Position numbers and translations under genes: made by a program
In this document: in pieces, positions 45,770-54,668 of the stretch
Layout: each line of letters begins with the position of its first letter
Numbering within the stretch: position 1 is the stretch's first letter
DNA from: Natronocella acetinitrilica
GTDB lineage: Bacteria > Pseudomonadota > Gammaproteobacteria > Nitrococcales > Aquisalimonadaceae
Length of the DNA stretch: 64,000 bases
Direction of reading: 5' to 3'
NCBI RefSeq assembly: GCF_024170285.1
Contig: NZ_JALJXV010000004.1
Coordinates: forward strand, 186,001 to 250,000
Notes under the pieces: generated by a model
Databases searched by the model: none
Told to the model about the DNA's origin: nothing
Seen by the model: only the letters and a program-made list of their open reading frames with translations

Positions 45770-45812
45770 GGATATTCGACGCCATCATTTTCACGAGGAG
45801 TATCGCACAGGC

Positions 45813-45870
45813 GGCTGACGGGGCCGCGTCCGGCGCCCGGTTTCAGGCACTGGACGTCGCCCCGTCAGCC
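45813..45870 (-). terminator. Long inverted repeat downstream of the copper-type operon
   Basis: A perfect 12-bp inverted repeat GGCTGACGGGGC / GCCCCGTCAGCC (45813-45824 and 45859-45870) around a 34-base GC-rich loop that can form its own hairpin. It lies between the DUF305 gene end and the MFS start. It has no T run. It probably ends the operon or protects its mRNA 3' end. Confidence 0.5.
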
Positions 45871-45880
45871 ATGGTTCCTC

Positions 45881-46285
45881 TTAGTGCCCGCGCTCCCGCA
45901 GCCACTCCCGCATCTGCTCGATTTCCGATTCCTGAGCCTCGATGATCTCGTTGGCCAGCGCCCTGATTTCGGCATCCTCGCCGTATTCGAGCACCACGCG
46001 GGCCATGTCGATGGCGCCGGCGTGGTGGGGAATCATCCCCTTCAGGAAATCGATGTCGGCGTCGCCGGTGAAGTCGATGTTCATCCCTTCGTGCATGCGG
46101 TCGTTGGCTTCCATATAGGCCTTCACCGCCGGGTTGTCGGAATGGCCCTGGCCGTGACCGCCATGGTCCCCATGCCCGCCGTTATCGTTCCCATGGTGGT
46201 GGGCAAGCACCAGGCTGGTTGCGCCTGCCGCCAGGAAGACTCCCGCAACTGCGCCGACCACAAAGCCCTTGATACCGTTTTTCAT
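45881..46285 (-). CDS. DUF305-family exported metal-associated protein
   Basis: A 134-residue exported protein, start ATG 46285 with AGGAGA upstream. Signal/anchor [28 protein letters not shown], then a His/Gly stretch ([20 protein letters not shown]) and the DUF305 core ([23 protein letters not shown]). The paired His and Met residues ([12 protein letters not shown]) are the conserved metal-ligand candidates of the family. DUF305 proteins occur in copper-tolerance loci. It is the last gene of a minus-strand group of metal-binding proteins. Confidence 0.86.
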   Translation of the reverse strand: MKNGIKGFVVGAVAGVFLAAGATSLVLAHHHGNDNGGHGDHGGHGQGHSDNPAVKAYMEANDRMHEGMNIDFTGDADIDFLKGMIPHHAGAIDMARVVLEYGEDAEIRALANEIIEAQESEIEQMREWLRERGH

Positions 46286-46361
46286 GCTGTTATCTCCTGA
46301 TGTGTTGCTGTTGGATGAATAACGCGGGCGCATCAGCCCGCATGGTTCGGTTGATAGTGGA

Positions 46362-46568
46362 TTAGTCCCTGATCTCGGATGCTTCGAAGCCGCGCTGGCG
46401 GACAGCCGCGATCAGGGCCGCCGTGTCGGCTGCGCCCGTGACTGTCGCCTGGCCCTGGGCGCGGTCGACGCTGGTCACCTCATCGACGCCTGGGACTGCA
46501 GCCAAAGCCTCGCGGACGCTGGCTTCGCAGTGCCCGCAGGTCATGCCTGTGACGCGAATGCGAATCAT
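46362..46568 (-). CDS. Heavy-metal-associated (CopZ-like) chaperone
   Basis: A 68-residue HMA domain with the Cu(I)-binding motif GMTCGHC at residues 8-14. GAGGTGAAAGC precedes the ATG. Such proteins carry Cu(I) in the cytoplasm to P-type ATPases or regulators. No copper ATPase is adjacent, so the acceptor is elsewhere. It lies between the Spy-like and DUF305 genes on the same strand. Confidence 0.9.
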   Translation of the reverse strand: MIRIRVTGMTCGHCEASVREALAAVPGVDEVTSVDRAQGQATVTGAADTAALIAAVRQRGFEASEIRD

Positions 46569-46639
46569 GCTTTCACCTCATGGTTGGTGGTAGATGGCCG
46601 GGGCGTCGCAGCAGTGGCGCCCCGGCCGTGGCACCACGC

Positions 46640-47272
46640 CTAGTGATGCTCGGCGTGGTCATCACCGCCAGACCCGGGAGCCGCGCCCTGCGGTGGCGTC
46701 TTGTCCAGTGCCCCACGCTGCTCCGGCGTCAGCATCTGGCGCACGGCGTTACGCAGTCGTACGTTCTCTGCCAGCATTTCGCCATGCACGGCCGCCATGC
46801 GGCCATGGAGCTCCTGCACCGCATCCGGGTCGGGTGAGTCACTCTGCATGAGAGCGTGCATGTCTTCCCGAAGGTTCATCATCCGCGCCATGCGCTGATA
46901 GTGTTCCTCGCGGTGGGCATGGCGCAGTTCCCTGGCCCGGGACTGCTGATCCTCAGTGAGATCGATGCCGCTCAGGTCCATGGGACCCATCATTCCCGGC
47001 ATCATGCCGCCCATGGCTGCGCCACCCTGCATCATCGGGCAGGGCGCCATCATTCCGCCCGAGCCCGAACCGCCCATCATTCGACTCATCATTCCGCCCA
47101 TTCCCGAGCCGCCCATCATGCGGCCCTCGGTCGCGTCCGGCGCGTTCTGGTGCATACCGCCTCCTTGGCCACCACCACCGTGCATGCCGGCGATCGCGCC
47201 CGCGGTTGTCAGAGCCGTAGCCAGTCCTGCCGTCAGCAGAAGCGTTCGCGTTCCCATCTGTCGTGTCTTCAT
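46640..47272 (-). CDS. Spy/CpxP-like periplasmic protein, Met/Gly-rich
   Basis: A 210-residue exported protein starting at ATG 47272 with GAGGG upstream. After the signal peptide (MKTRQMGTRTLLLTAGLATALTTAGAIA) comes a Met/Gly/His-rich segment (about residues 30-95, repeated MMGGSG, GMGGMM units) and a Spy/CpxP-like helical part (LTEDQQSRARELRHAHREEHYQRM; MLTPEQRGALD). The LTxxQ-type motif is the family mark. The Met-rich half suggests Cu(I) binding in the periplasm. Confidence 0.82.
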   Translation of the reverse strand: MKTRQMGTRTLLLTAGLATALTTAGAIAGMHGGGGQGGGMHQNAPDATEGRMMGGSGMGGMMSRMMGGSGSGGMMAPCPMMQGGAAMGGMMPGMMGPMDLSGIDLTEDQQSRARELRHAHREEHYQRMARMMNLREDMHALMQSDSPDPDAVQELHGRMAAVHGEMLAENVRLRNAVRQMLTPEQRGALDKTPPQGAAPGSGGDDHAEHH

Positions 47273-47357
47273 GGTCGTACCCTCGCGGTTGAGTCGTTCG
47301 ACGCTGCCCGGTATTCGCTTTGAATGACCGGATACAGCGCCGTACCTGTTGTGCCTG

Positions 47358-48245
47358 TCAGAACGGTGCCCATGAGGCGCCACCATCGCTGCTTGATAGG
47401 ACCCTCCCCTGGCTGTTTACCGTGAACATTCGGTTGGGGTCGGACGGGTCGACGGCCAGATGCAGCATGAAGTCGTCGCCCCAGTGCTCACCCACGACGC
47501 GCCAGTTCAGACTGCCCTCCGATGCCTGGACCAGCCCCACGCCCACGATGTAGGCATAGACGTGGCCGGCCGCTACGGTGCGGACCGTGCTGCTGGGGGC
47601 CGTGCTGGAATGTGCGCGTTCCCAGTTGCCGCCACCGTCATGGCTTACGAGCAGGCCGTTTTGAGTTGCCGCGAAGAGCCTCTCGGGGCGGCGGGAAGAT
47701 GCGGCGAGCTCGATCAACCCCTGGGGTGCCTGCCCTCGCAGTTCCCAGGTGTGGCCACCGTCGGCACTGTGCTGCAAGAGGCCCTGATAGACCCCGTAGA
47801 TCACGTTGGCGTCAGCGGGACTGACATCCATCTGGTGAAAATCCACCGGGCCACGCACGCCGCTGGCGCGGCGTGTCCATGTCACGCCGCGATCCTCCGA
47901 GACAAGAAAACCGAGGTTACCGCCACCGTGGGGGTGACCACTTGCGAACAAGGTTTGCGGCTCAAGTGGATGGGGCGTGAACCCCATGAAGTCATGCCGC
48001 TCCTCGGAGACAAGGCGTGCCGTGCCTCCCGGATCGGCCACATAGAGGCCGAAATGGCTTGCGATATATAGCCGCTCCGGGTCATCGGCCGCAACCGCAA
48101 GCCCGTGCACGTGGGTTTTCTCGCTCAGTTCGGTGACGCTCAGTGTTTCGTCGCTACCGCCGCAAGCCAACAGGAGCAGTGCGCTGACCAGCGGCAGAAG
48201 TGCGGCTTTCCGCATGCGGAATTGGTGAGCAGACGTATGCCCCAT
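47358..48245 (-). CDS. Lipoprotein with Asp-box repeats (F510_1955-type glycosylhydrolase-like)
   Basis: A 295-residue lipoprotein: signal MRKAALLPLVSALLLLAC with a lipobox ending at Cys, then a beta-propeller with at least four BNR/Asp-box motifs (SEDRGVTWT, SADGGHTWE, SHDGGGNWE, SSSDGGASW). I start at ATG 48245 with AGGAG seven bases upstream, though the signal reads best from MRK at 48215. The family (named F510_1955 glycosylhydrolase in databases) recurs in metal-resistance loci; glycosidase activity is not proven and the catalytic acids of sialidases are not evident. First gene of the group with the Spy-like, CopZ-like and DUF305 genes. Confidence 0.78.
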   Translation of the reverse strand: MGHTSAHQFRMRKAALLPLVSALLLLACGGSDETLSVTELSEKTHVHGLAVAADDPERLYIASHFGLYVADPGGTARLVSEERHDFMGFTPHPLEPQTLFASGHPHGGGNLGFLVSEDRGVTWTRRASGVRGPVDFHQMDVSPADANVIYGVYQGLLQHSADGGHTWELRGQAPQGLIELAASSRRPERLFAATQNGLLVSHDGGGNWERAHSSTAPSSTVRTVAAGHVYAYIVGVGLVQASEGSLNWRVVGEHWGDDFMLHLAVDPSDPNRMFTVNSQGRVLSSSDGGASWAPF

Positions 48246-48311
48246 GATTCAACTCCTGAAATACGTTCTCGATGGGCGGCAACAGCCGCCCGAATTACGC
48301 GGGAGAACGGT

Positions 48312-48650
48312 TCAGGCGCGAGGAGGGCGCTGGGGAGGCAGGGTGTGTCGGTTCGAAAAATGCGGGAAGCCGGTCTTGGCCTCGACATGCACAGGTACGG
48401 CGAGCAGTGGCGAGTACTCGACGGCAACGCTGCAGACGCCGCAGTCGCCATGATCTTCCCCGTCATGGTCATGGGGTTCCACCAGGCTGCTGCTGGTGTG
48501 GTCGCCGTGAGCCCCGTCCACGTGGGCCGCTGCGTGCCCGAACAGGCTGGTCATGCCAACGACGAATACCAACAGCAAGGCGAGGAGAGTCACTCCCCGC
48601 GAGCGCTTCTGGTACTCGGTTGGCGTGTCACCTGACACCTGGCTCTCCAT
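48312..48650 (-). CDS. Small His-rich membrane protein (DUF2946-like)
   Basis: A 112-residue protein starting at ATG 48650. One hydrophobic helix (about residues 20-41, VTLLALLLVFVVGMTSLFG), then a His/Asp-rich stretch (HAAAHVDGAHGDH, EPHDHDGEDHGDCGVC) with a CGVC pair. The C-H-D content implies periplasmic metal binding. It resembles DUF2946 proteins that accompany copper genes, but the match is loose. It lies 66 bases upstream of the Asp-box lipoprotein on the same strand. Confidence 0.66.
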   Translation of the reverse strand: MESQVSGDTPTEYQKRSRGVTLLALLLVFVVGMTSLFGHAAAHVDGAHGDHTSSSLVEPHDHDGEDHGDCGVCSVAVEYSPLLAVPVHVEAKTGFPHFSNRHTLPPQRPPRA

Positions 48651-48875
48651 CTCGAATCTGGCCGATTGAGTAGACTGCGACACGGTGATTTGGTTCTTGA
48701 CATTCGTCAAGTGAAAGGCGGATCGGGCCCGGCATCCTCGCGCTTTTCCAATGTCAGGCCAACGAGGCGTCGCAGTGCCGTCACCTTTCCGTCCTGCTGC
48801 GGCGGGCGCAGCTTGATCCGTGAGGCGCCTGGTGTCGTACCGTCTCGTTCTCACTCGCGGAATTGAGATCCACGT

Positions 48876-49082
48876 TCAGCGAAACGTGCGATTCGCAGGC
48901 CACTGGGCGAAAGCAAGAAAATAGAGGAACGCGATATTCACCAACGGGATCAACATCAACAGGCTCAGCCAACCGGGAAAGCCAGCCTTGCTGCAGATTC
49001 GCCAGAACGGTATGACAACGATCGTCGCCATGATCAGCATCCACAAGAGGTGTCCTCCGGCCATTCCACCGTCCATCATCAT
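48876..49082 (-). CDS. Small membrane protein, Met-rich N terminus
   Basis: A 68-residue protein, start ATG 49082 with GGAGG before it. Two closely spaced helices (HLLWMLIMATIVVIPFW and PGWLSLLMLIPLVNIAFLYFLAFA) and an opening MMMDGGMAGGH. Similar short proteins sit next to copper-binding genes. I do not recognise a family. The Met/His end could hold Cu(I). Confidence 0.66.
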   Translation of the reverse strand: MMMDGGMAGGHLLWMLIMATIVVIPFWRICSKAGFPGWLSLLMLIPLVNIAFLYFLAFAQWPANRTFR

Positions 49083-49198
49083 TGCGCGACCTCCAGGAAT
49101 CTTGCGTAAGACAATCAGTCATTCAAGTGTATCCCACTGCCATCCTGCCACATTAAGGTATTGCTCGATTGTATGCGTACCATCCGGGAGGAAACCAA

Positions 49199-49630
49199 AT
49201 GACGGAAGCCGGTCGCATTCGCCTGTTGGCCATTCTTGTGCTGATTGCCTTTGTTGGGTTTGTCGGCGTCTTTCTGAGTGTCCCCTGGCTGATCAGTGAC
49301 CCCTTGCCGGTGGTCAATCGGGGCGAGCGTGTCACGTTCCCGGCGGCTGATGCCCCATCCCACCGGGTTGCGGCGCAGTTGCGCGTCAATGCCAGCGGAG
49401 AGTTCGAGTTCCTCATCAGGCTGCCATCCGAGGGAAGGCAGGCGTCCCCCCCGCGCGTTGTATTCGATATGCCAGGGCACGATATGGGAGCCGTGGACTC
49501 GGCAGTGCGTCAGATCGGTAGCAGAGACTACCTGGCGACCGGCCGCCTGGAGATGGCCGGGCAGTGGCAGGTTCGAATCGAGGACAATGCGAATTCCCAT
49601 CTGTTCGACTTCATCCTCGCGGAATACTGA
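49199..49630 (+). CDS. Membrane-anchored FixH/YtkA-like protein
   Basis: A 143-residue protein starting at ATG 49199 with GGGAGG seven bases upstream. One N-terminal helix (residues 7-28, RLLAILVLIAFVGFVGVFL) and a periplasmic beta-sandwich-like domain. The part VVFDMPGHDMGAVD...GRLEMAGQWQVRIE follows the pattern of YtkA/FixH-like proteins that bind or deliver copper, including the conserved MPGHDM motif. It points away from the copper-type operon and ends six bases before the convergent regulator gene. Confidence 0.72.
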   Translation: MTEAGRIRLLAILVLIAFVGFVGVFLSVPWLISDPLPVVNRGERVTFPAADAPSHRVAAQLRVNASGEFEFLIRLPSEGRQASPPRVVFDMPGHDMGAVDSAVRQIGSRDYLATGRLEMAGQWQVRIEDNANSHLFDFILAEY

Positions 49631-49636
49631 GCTGCC

Positions 49637-50533
49637 TCAGGCGTTATAGACAACGGTTCCAAGGCGGGAGACGTCGTAGCCACCAAGTGCGTTGGCGCGT
49701 TGGAGGAAGCGTTCGGTCCGCGTAAACGCCATCAGGCGCTGGATGGGTTCTTCGAAGTAGCTGATGCGACGCATCGCAAGATCGAACTGTTCGTCCTGGA
49801 TGGGAATGAACTCCAGCCCGTGCCTGCGTGCCGCGGCCTCCACCGCCACACCGGCGTCGGCTTCGCCGGCGCTGATGGCGAGGGCTAGATCATCCTCGCT
49901 GAGCGCGAGGTTATCGCAGAGACGCAGGTCTTTGGCGGATAGGCCGCTTTGCCTTAACTTCCATTGCATCAAGGTATCAGCGCCGGCTTCGGGCTGCCTG
50001 CGCACGACGCGGGCTCTGGAACCGGCGAGGTCCTTCAAGGAGCGAATCCCCAGCGGGTTGCCCCGTTGCAGCAACAGGCCCTGTCGGCGTTGTGCCCAGT
50101 GAATCACCACCAGGTCACGCAGGCCGCCGAGGCCGACTTGCACCGGGTCGTTGTAGCGGCCACTGGCCGAGTCCACCAAGTGCAGCCCGGCCGCCATGGC
50201 GTCACCGGATAGCAGCCGCTCGACGCCGTCACTGCTGCCGTGGCACAGAGTGGCGATATTGACGCCGGTTTCACGGACGGCCCAGTCGAGCAGCGGGTCC
50301 TGACTGCCCGCCAGTATCGGCGGAACGGGCCGTGCCGAGCGCTGGTCCCCTTCAAGGTGACTGAGTACCCAGAGATCCACGCTCTCCCGGGGGTAGAGCA
50401 GCTTGCCCGTCGCCTTGGTGCACGGGATCTGCCCCTGGCGCACCAGGTCGTAGACCTTGCGCTCCTTTAGTCGCAAGTAGTCCGCGACCTCGCTGGTCGT
50501 CATGTACCGGTGCGACAGAATCTGGTTTTTCAT
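49637..50533 (-). CDS. HTH-PBP one-component regulator (molybdate/tungstate type)
   Basis: A 298-residue regulator. Residues about 10-60 are an excisionase-type HTH (YMTTSEVADYLRLKERKVYDLVRQGQIPCTKATGKLLYPRESVDLWV). The rest is a periplasmic-binding-like ligand domain (ATLCHGSSDGVERLL; IHWAQRRQGLLLQRGNP; SRARVVRRQPEAGADTLMQW). This architecture occurs in regulators next to molybdate or tungstate binding proteins, where the PBP fold senses the oxyanion. It is divergent from the TupA-like gene with a 144-bp gap, so it likely controls it. Confidence 0.8.
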   Translation of the reverse strand: MKNQILSHRYMTTSEVADYLRLKERKVYDLVRQGQIPCTKATGKLLYPRESVDLWVLSHLEGDQRSARPVPPILAGSQDPLLDWAVRETGVNIATLCHGSSDGVERLLSGDAMAAGLHLVDSASGRYNDPVQVGLGGLRDLVVIHWAQRRQGLLLQRGNPLGIRSLKDLAGSRARVVRRQPEAGADTLMQWKLRQSGLSAKDLRLCDNLALSEDDLALAISAGEADAGVAVEAAARRHGLEFIPIQDEQFDLAMRRISYFEEPIQRLMAFTRTERFLQRANALGGYDVSRLGTVVYNA

Positions 50534-50677
50534 GTCTTTTGACTGCTTTAATTTCCCAACTCTTGGTCTGTTCTTTCAAATAAGCACAAGATGCATGTCA
50601 AATCCAGATGCTTTCCGGACTCACGACCGCCACTCGGGCGGGGTCCCGACGCTGATGTTCCGGTTGGAGGACAGCTC

Positions 50678-51487
50678 TTGAGCGCACTACGCAAAGTAAC
50701 GTTAAGCCTCGCCATGGCGGCTATGGTCAGTTCCGCTGCCTTCGCCGGCGACACCCACATCACCCTGGCTTCGACCACGTCCACCGATCAGTCCGGACTG
50801 TTCAGCCACATCATTCCCCAGTTCCGGGAAGCCACGGGTATCGATGTGCGGGTGGTCGCGGTTGGCACGGGCCAGGCATTTGAAATTGCCCGGCGGGGCG
50901 ATGCAGACGCTCTGCTGGTGCACGATGCCGAGGGCGAGGAGCAGTTCGTCGCAGACGGCCATGCCAGTGAGCGTCGGGACGTCATGTACAACGACTTTGT
51001 GATCATAGGCCCGGCTGACGACCCGGCTGGCGTTCGCGACGCGGGTACTGCCAGTGAGGCCATGCAGAGAATTGCCGCGCATCCTGCCCCGTTCACCTCA
51101 CGCGGCGACGACAGCGGCACCCACAGGGCGGAACGCCGGCTGTGGGAGCAGGCCGGGATTGAGCCGGGTGGCAGTTGGTACCGGCAGCTTGGCAGCGGCA
51201 TGGGGCCGACTCTCAATACCGCCGCGGCGATGGATGCCTACGTCACGGCCGATAGAGGTACCTGGGTTGCCTTTGATAACCGACAGGGTCTGGAGATTCT
51301 TCTAGAGGGGGACGATGTTCTGTTCAACCAGTATGGCTCTCTGCTGCTGAATTTCGAGCGCCATCCACACCTGAAGCGCGAGGCAGCCACCCGTTGGCAC
51401 GAGTGGCTGGTGTCGGACGAGGGTCAGGCCGCCATTGCCAGCTACCAACTTCGGGGTGAGCAGCTGTTCTTCCCCAACGCCGAGTGA
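50678..51487 (+). CDS. tupA: Tungstate-binding periplasmic protein (TupA-like)
   Basis: A 269-residue binding protein. Start is TTG 50678 because TTGGAGG lies seven bases upstream and the residues after it form a signal peptide (MSALRKVTLSLAMAAMVSSAAFA). The mature part has ASTTSTDQSGLFSHI, the oxyanion loop GTGQAFEIARRGDADALLVHDA and MYNDFVIIGPADDPAG, which fit the TupA branch. No TupB permease or TupC ATPase follows, so the transporter is incomplete here. An orphan sensor or a unit with partner genes elsewhere are both possible. Confidence 0.84.
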   Translation: MSALRKVTLSLAMAAMVSSAAFAGDTHITLASTTSTDQSGLFSHIIPQFREATGIDVRVVAVGTGQAFEIARRGDADALLVHDAEGEEQFVADGHASERRDVMYNDFVIIGPADDPAGVRDAGTASEAMQRIAAHPAPFTSRGDDSGTHRAERRLWEQAGIEPGGSWYRQLGSGMGPTLNTAAAMDAYVTADRGTWVAFDNRQGLEILLEGDDVLFNQYGSLLLNFERHPHLKREAATRWHEWLVSDEGQAAIASYQLRGEQLFFPNAE

Positions 51488-52045
51488 CCGTGCCTGTCTT
51501 CATGGGCAAGAGAATGCCGGGTCCAGCGCTCTTGCCGTAAACTTGCAGCCGAATAACGGATCGGCGACGACTTCCGCATCCAGCACATTCTCCCGTAGAG
51601 ATAGACGTCGCCGCCGCTGGCAAGGGTCTTGTTCTACAGCGCTACGCAGGCGATGTGTCCGCCCTTGGATTGCCCTATGACCAGCTTCCTTGATGGAACG
51701 GCGCTTGGCCTACCGGCGGCTGCCGCGAGATCCGTGAGTGCCATGGGCCAGAGCATTGGTTTCATTTTTATTTCGAATTACCCGGGCCTCGATGCCACAG
51801 GCTTCAACGCAGGCTGACCAGAGGTGGGGCGACGGTTCTGTTCGATAGCGGACATAGCCCAGGGGTCATTCCAGTGGGTGGAGGAGTGGTGTAGCGACGA
51901 CCAATAAGGGGCCGCAATTGCTCACCGTGGGCGTCGCCAACATCCTGCCGCACCTGGAGCGTATGGCTGACCGGCCCCGCTGGCTGACCCGGGCTGCATT
52001 CGGTGAGGGCTTCATGGAGCTCGCCGAACTTAGTGATTCACGACA
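51488..52045. other. 558-base stretch with no supported gene
   Basis: Short ORFs on both strands (for example 51629-51817) have no ribosome site or recognisable motif. Two open stretches in different frames, ending at about 51687 and 52049, read like degraded protein (one contains RYAGDVSALGLPYDQLP before its stop, the other LTVGVANILPHLERMADRP) and could be the remains of a gene. No repeats or transposase pieces were found. Confidence 0.4.
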
Positions 52046-52498
52046 CTAGTTGGGGAGTCGCCCGTCCGCGTGGCCTGCCTCATCGTGCATCAGGCTGCAG
52101 AGTCGCTCGAACGTAGAGATATCGAAACCGGCTGCAGTGATCTCATCGAAAACGCGCTGGTTGGCGCCGACTTGTACCGATCGCACGCCGTCGCCATCAT
52201 TGAGATCGGCTGCTTCCCTTTCCGCTTCGTCGAGAATGGCGTCGACGCGGCTGCGCACCGTCGAGTAGACGTCAAGGATTCGTTCGTCGATGTCCCCCAG
52301 CTCGAAAAGCTCGCTCTGGGGCATCGCTCCTGAGTAGATGTTGGCGCTTGCCATGGGCGCGCCACTCACGGCTCCACCACCACCATGGCCGCCGCCTTGA
52401 TGCCATGCATGGGCGTTCTGGGCAGCGGTCAGCAGCAGCGCCGCCACGACGCAGGAGGCCAAGCGCGAAAAGGTGTTAGCTCGATGTGCTCTGCTCAT
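52046..52498 (-). CDS. Small secreted protein of unknown function
   Basis: A 150-residue exported protein starting at ATG 52498 with AGGAAG upstream. The signal peptide ends near AQNAHA, then a Gly/His segment (WHQGGGHGGGGAVSGAP) and a mostly helical acidic remainder (LFELGDIDERILDVYSTVRSRVDAILDEAEREAADL). I do not recognise the family. Isolated between the gene-free stretch and the gamma-glutamyltransferase unit. Confidence 0.6.
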   Translation of the reverse strand: MSRAHRANTFSRLASCVVAALLLTAAQNAHAWHQGGGHGGGGAVSGAPMASANIYSGAMPQSELFELGDIDERILDVYSTVRSRVDAILDEAEREAADLNDGDGVRSVQVGANQRVFDEITAAGFDISTFERLCSLMHDEAGHADGRLPN

Positions 52499-52623
52499 GT
52501 TCTTCCTGTTGTTTCGAATGACGCGTGTCAGCCGCACCATAGTCAGGGACTGTCTGATCGGGCATTGGGGGAACTACGTAGTCAGGCAATTTTAGGGCCG
52601 GCAGGGCGGGCGCCGCTCAAGCG

Positions 52624-52648
52624 TCGGAGCGCCGAACTGGCGCTCCGA
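52624..52648 (-). terminator. Hairpin after gamma-glutamyltransferase
   Basis: A 10-bp perfect stem TCGGAGCGCC / GGCGCTCCGA with a 5-base loop GAACT, 19 bases beyond the minus-strand stop at 52667. No T run follows. Likely a 3' end or Rho-type structure. Confidence 0.45.
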
Positions 52649-52666
52649 TCGGGGCTGCAACGACTG

Positions 52667-54562
52667 TCAGCGACCGCCGCGCTGTCCGGCCCCACGCGCC
52701 GGTGGGCTGTTGCTGATCTCGCCGGGAGTCACCGATACCACTCCACCAATGCGGCGCTTGTCGGCGGCGCCGTACTGCTGGTTTCCGGTCCCGAATACCA
52801 CGCCTTGAACAGACCCCAGGTTGAAGGTCGGCCCCGGATTATGGCCGATGTCGCGCAGAGTCTGGATGCTGGCCTCGGGGAAGCCGTACTCGAAACTCGG
52901 GTTGCCGTTGGCGCTGGTTTGCGAGATGCGGGGCGCATCGATGGCTTCCTGGATGGTCATGTCGTGATCCACCAGGTTGATGGCAACGTTAAGCACGATA
53001 TTGATGATGGTCGCACCGCCGGGCGATCCGAATGCCGCCAGCGGTTGTTGCGGGTTCCTGAAGATCATGGTCGGGGCCATGCTGCTCCGGGGCCGCTTTC
53101 CGGGCGCCACGTCGTTGGCCCCGGGGTTGAAGTTCATGGGGTCGGCGTTGGCCTGGGGTACGAAGTTGAAGTCGGTCAGTTCGTTGTTCAGAAGGAAGCC
53201 GTAGCCGGGAACCATCAGGCCCGTACCCCAGGCGGATTCGATGGTGCTGGTGAACGACACCAGGTTGCCCGAGGCATCACTGACGCTGAAGTGGGTGGTG
53301 CTGACCGTCTCCGGGTCCGCTACGCTGGCCTGCGCCAGCTGGCTTTCCTGTCCGTTCCAGGCCAGATCGAACGGTCGGGGGTCATCGGCGGCGACGAAGC
53401 CCTGCCGGCTGTCCGGGTCGATGAGGCCACTGCGCAGCGCCGTGTAGCCGTCACTGATCAGGCCCGCAGATGGCACATCGACGAAGTCATCGTCGCCCAT
53501 CCACAGGGCACGGTCCGCGAAGGCGAGGCGCATCGCCTCGATCATCACGTTCAGCGTCCGGGGCGATCCGAACCCGTAACCCTGACTGGCATCGCCCAGG
53601 GGGAAGCGCTCAAGCATCTTCAGCATCTGGATGATGGCCAGGCCGCCGGAGGAGGGTGAAGGCATGGAGACGATCTGGTAACCGCGATAATTGCCCACCA
53701 CCGGATCCCGGATCGCAACCTCGTAATTGGCCAGGTCATCCAGTGTCATCCGTCCCGCGAGCTGCGCGTTTGCGCCACGGAAGTTCAGTTGAGTGTCAAT
53801 GATGGCCTGGGCGATCGGGCCGGTATAGAAGGCATCGGCACCTTGTTCGGCGATGAGTTGAAGGGTGGCCGCCAGCTCCGGCTGGACAAGCAAACTGCCC
53901 TCCACCAGGCCGATGCCTCCGGGGCGGAACACATTGCGGGCCTCATCGTAGGCCGGGTTGCCGATCTCGTTGCCGAGGCGGCCGCTCGTGATGCTTCCCT
54001 CGAGTCGGGAACTGACGCGAAAGCCGTTCGCCGCCAGCTCAATGGCGGGCTGCAGGACCTGCTCAAGACTGAGATTCCCCCAACGCTGCACGGCAAGTTC
54101 AGCACCCCGTACAGTGCCCGGCACGCCAACGCTCAGGCCGCTGGTGGACGCGAGGCCAAAGTTCTGGCCCTGGAACATGTCCGGTGTTGCTGCCGCCGGC
54201 GCGGTCTCGCGGGAGTCGATCACGAAGGTCTGCTTCGGGCCGCCGGCGAGGTGGACCACCATGAAGCCACCGCCGCCAATGCCGGAGGACTGTGGTTCAA
54301 CCACCGCCAGTGCAAAAAGCACGGCAATCGCCGCATCAACGGCGTTGCCGCCCTGGCGCAGGATGTCGGCCCCGACCCGGGCCGCGATTGGCTCGCTGGT
54401 GGTCACCACGCCGCCGCGCACACCTGGCTCACCCAACGAGCGCAGTTCCGCGCTGGCAGGGATTGCGATAACCAGGCTGACGGCGACGGTGACCATCAGT
54501 CGGCTCACGGCATGCCTTGCGCGTTGCCCCCAAAACAAGGAAAAAGCATCAGACCTTTCCAT
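52667..54562 (-). CDS. ggt: Gamma-glutamyltransferase
   Basis: A 631-residue periplasmic enzyme that splits glutathione and transfers the glutamyl group. Start is ATG 54562 with AGGGAGA upstream; the signal peptide reaches about residue 38 (ending IPASA). Landmarks are GGNAVDAAIAVLFALAVVEPQSSGIGGGGFMVV and DSRETAP in the large subunit. The self-cleavage nucleophile is the Thr in TVSTTHFSVSD that begins the small subunit, and RPRSSMAPTMIF and GSPGGATIINIV are near the C terminus. It is downstream of DUF1428 by 106 bases and may be a separate unit. Confidence 0.93.
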   Translation of the reverse strand: MERSDAFSLFWGQRARHAVSRLMVTVAVSLVIAIPASAELRSLGEPGVRGGVVTTSEPIAARVGADILRQGGNAVDAAIAVLFALAVVEPQSSGIGGGGFMVVHLAGGPKQTFVIDSRETAPAAATPDMFQGQNFGLASTSGLSVGVPGTVRGAELAVQRWGNLSLEQVLQPAIELAANGFRVSSRLEGSITSGRLGNEIGNPAYDEARNVFRPGGIGLVEGSLLVQPELAATLQLIAEQGADAFYTGPIAQAIIDTQLNFRGANAQLAGRMTLDDLANYEVAIRDPVVGNYRGYQIVSMPSPSSGGLAIIQMLKMLERFPLGDASQGYGFGSPRTLNVMIEAMRLAFADRALWMGDDDFVDVPSAGLISDGYTALRSGLIDPDSRQGFVAADDPRPFDLAWNGQESQLAQASVADPETVSTTHFSVSDASGNLVSFTSTIESAWGTGLMVPGYGFLLNNELTDFNFVPQANADPMNFNPGANDVAPGKRPRSSMAPTMIFRNPQQPLAAFGSPGGATIINIVLNVAINLVDHDMTIQEAIDAPRISQTSANGNPSFEYGFPEASIQTLRDIGHNPGPTFNLGSVQGVVFGTGNQQYGAADKRRIGGVVSVTPGEISNSPPARGAGQRGGR

Positions 54563-54668
54563 TGCTGTGTCTCCCTGGGGCGTCCCAGCAAGGCCGACGC
54601 GGCACCGCTGCGCCCCAAGGGAGTATAGGTGGTCGACTCCGGCCCCGATGTCGAATCGAGGCGCTGGC

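Noticed and set aside
51629-51817. 62-codon plus ORF after tupA
   Set aside because: No ribosome site or conserved motif; part of a likely degraded stretch.
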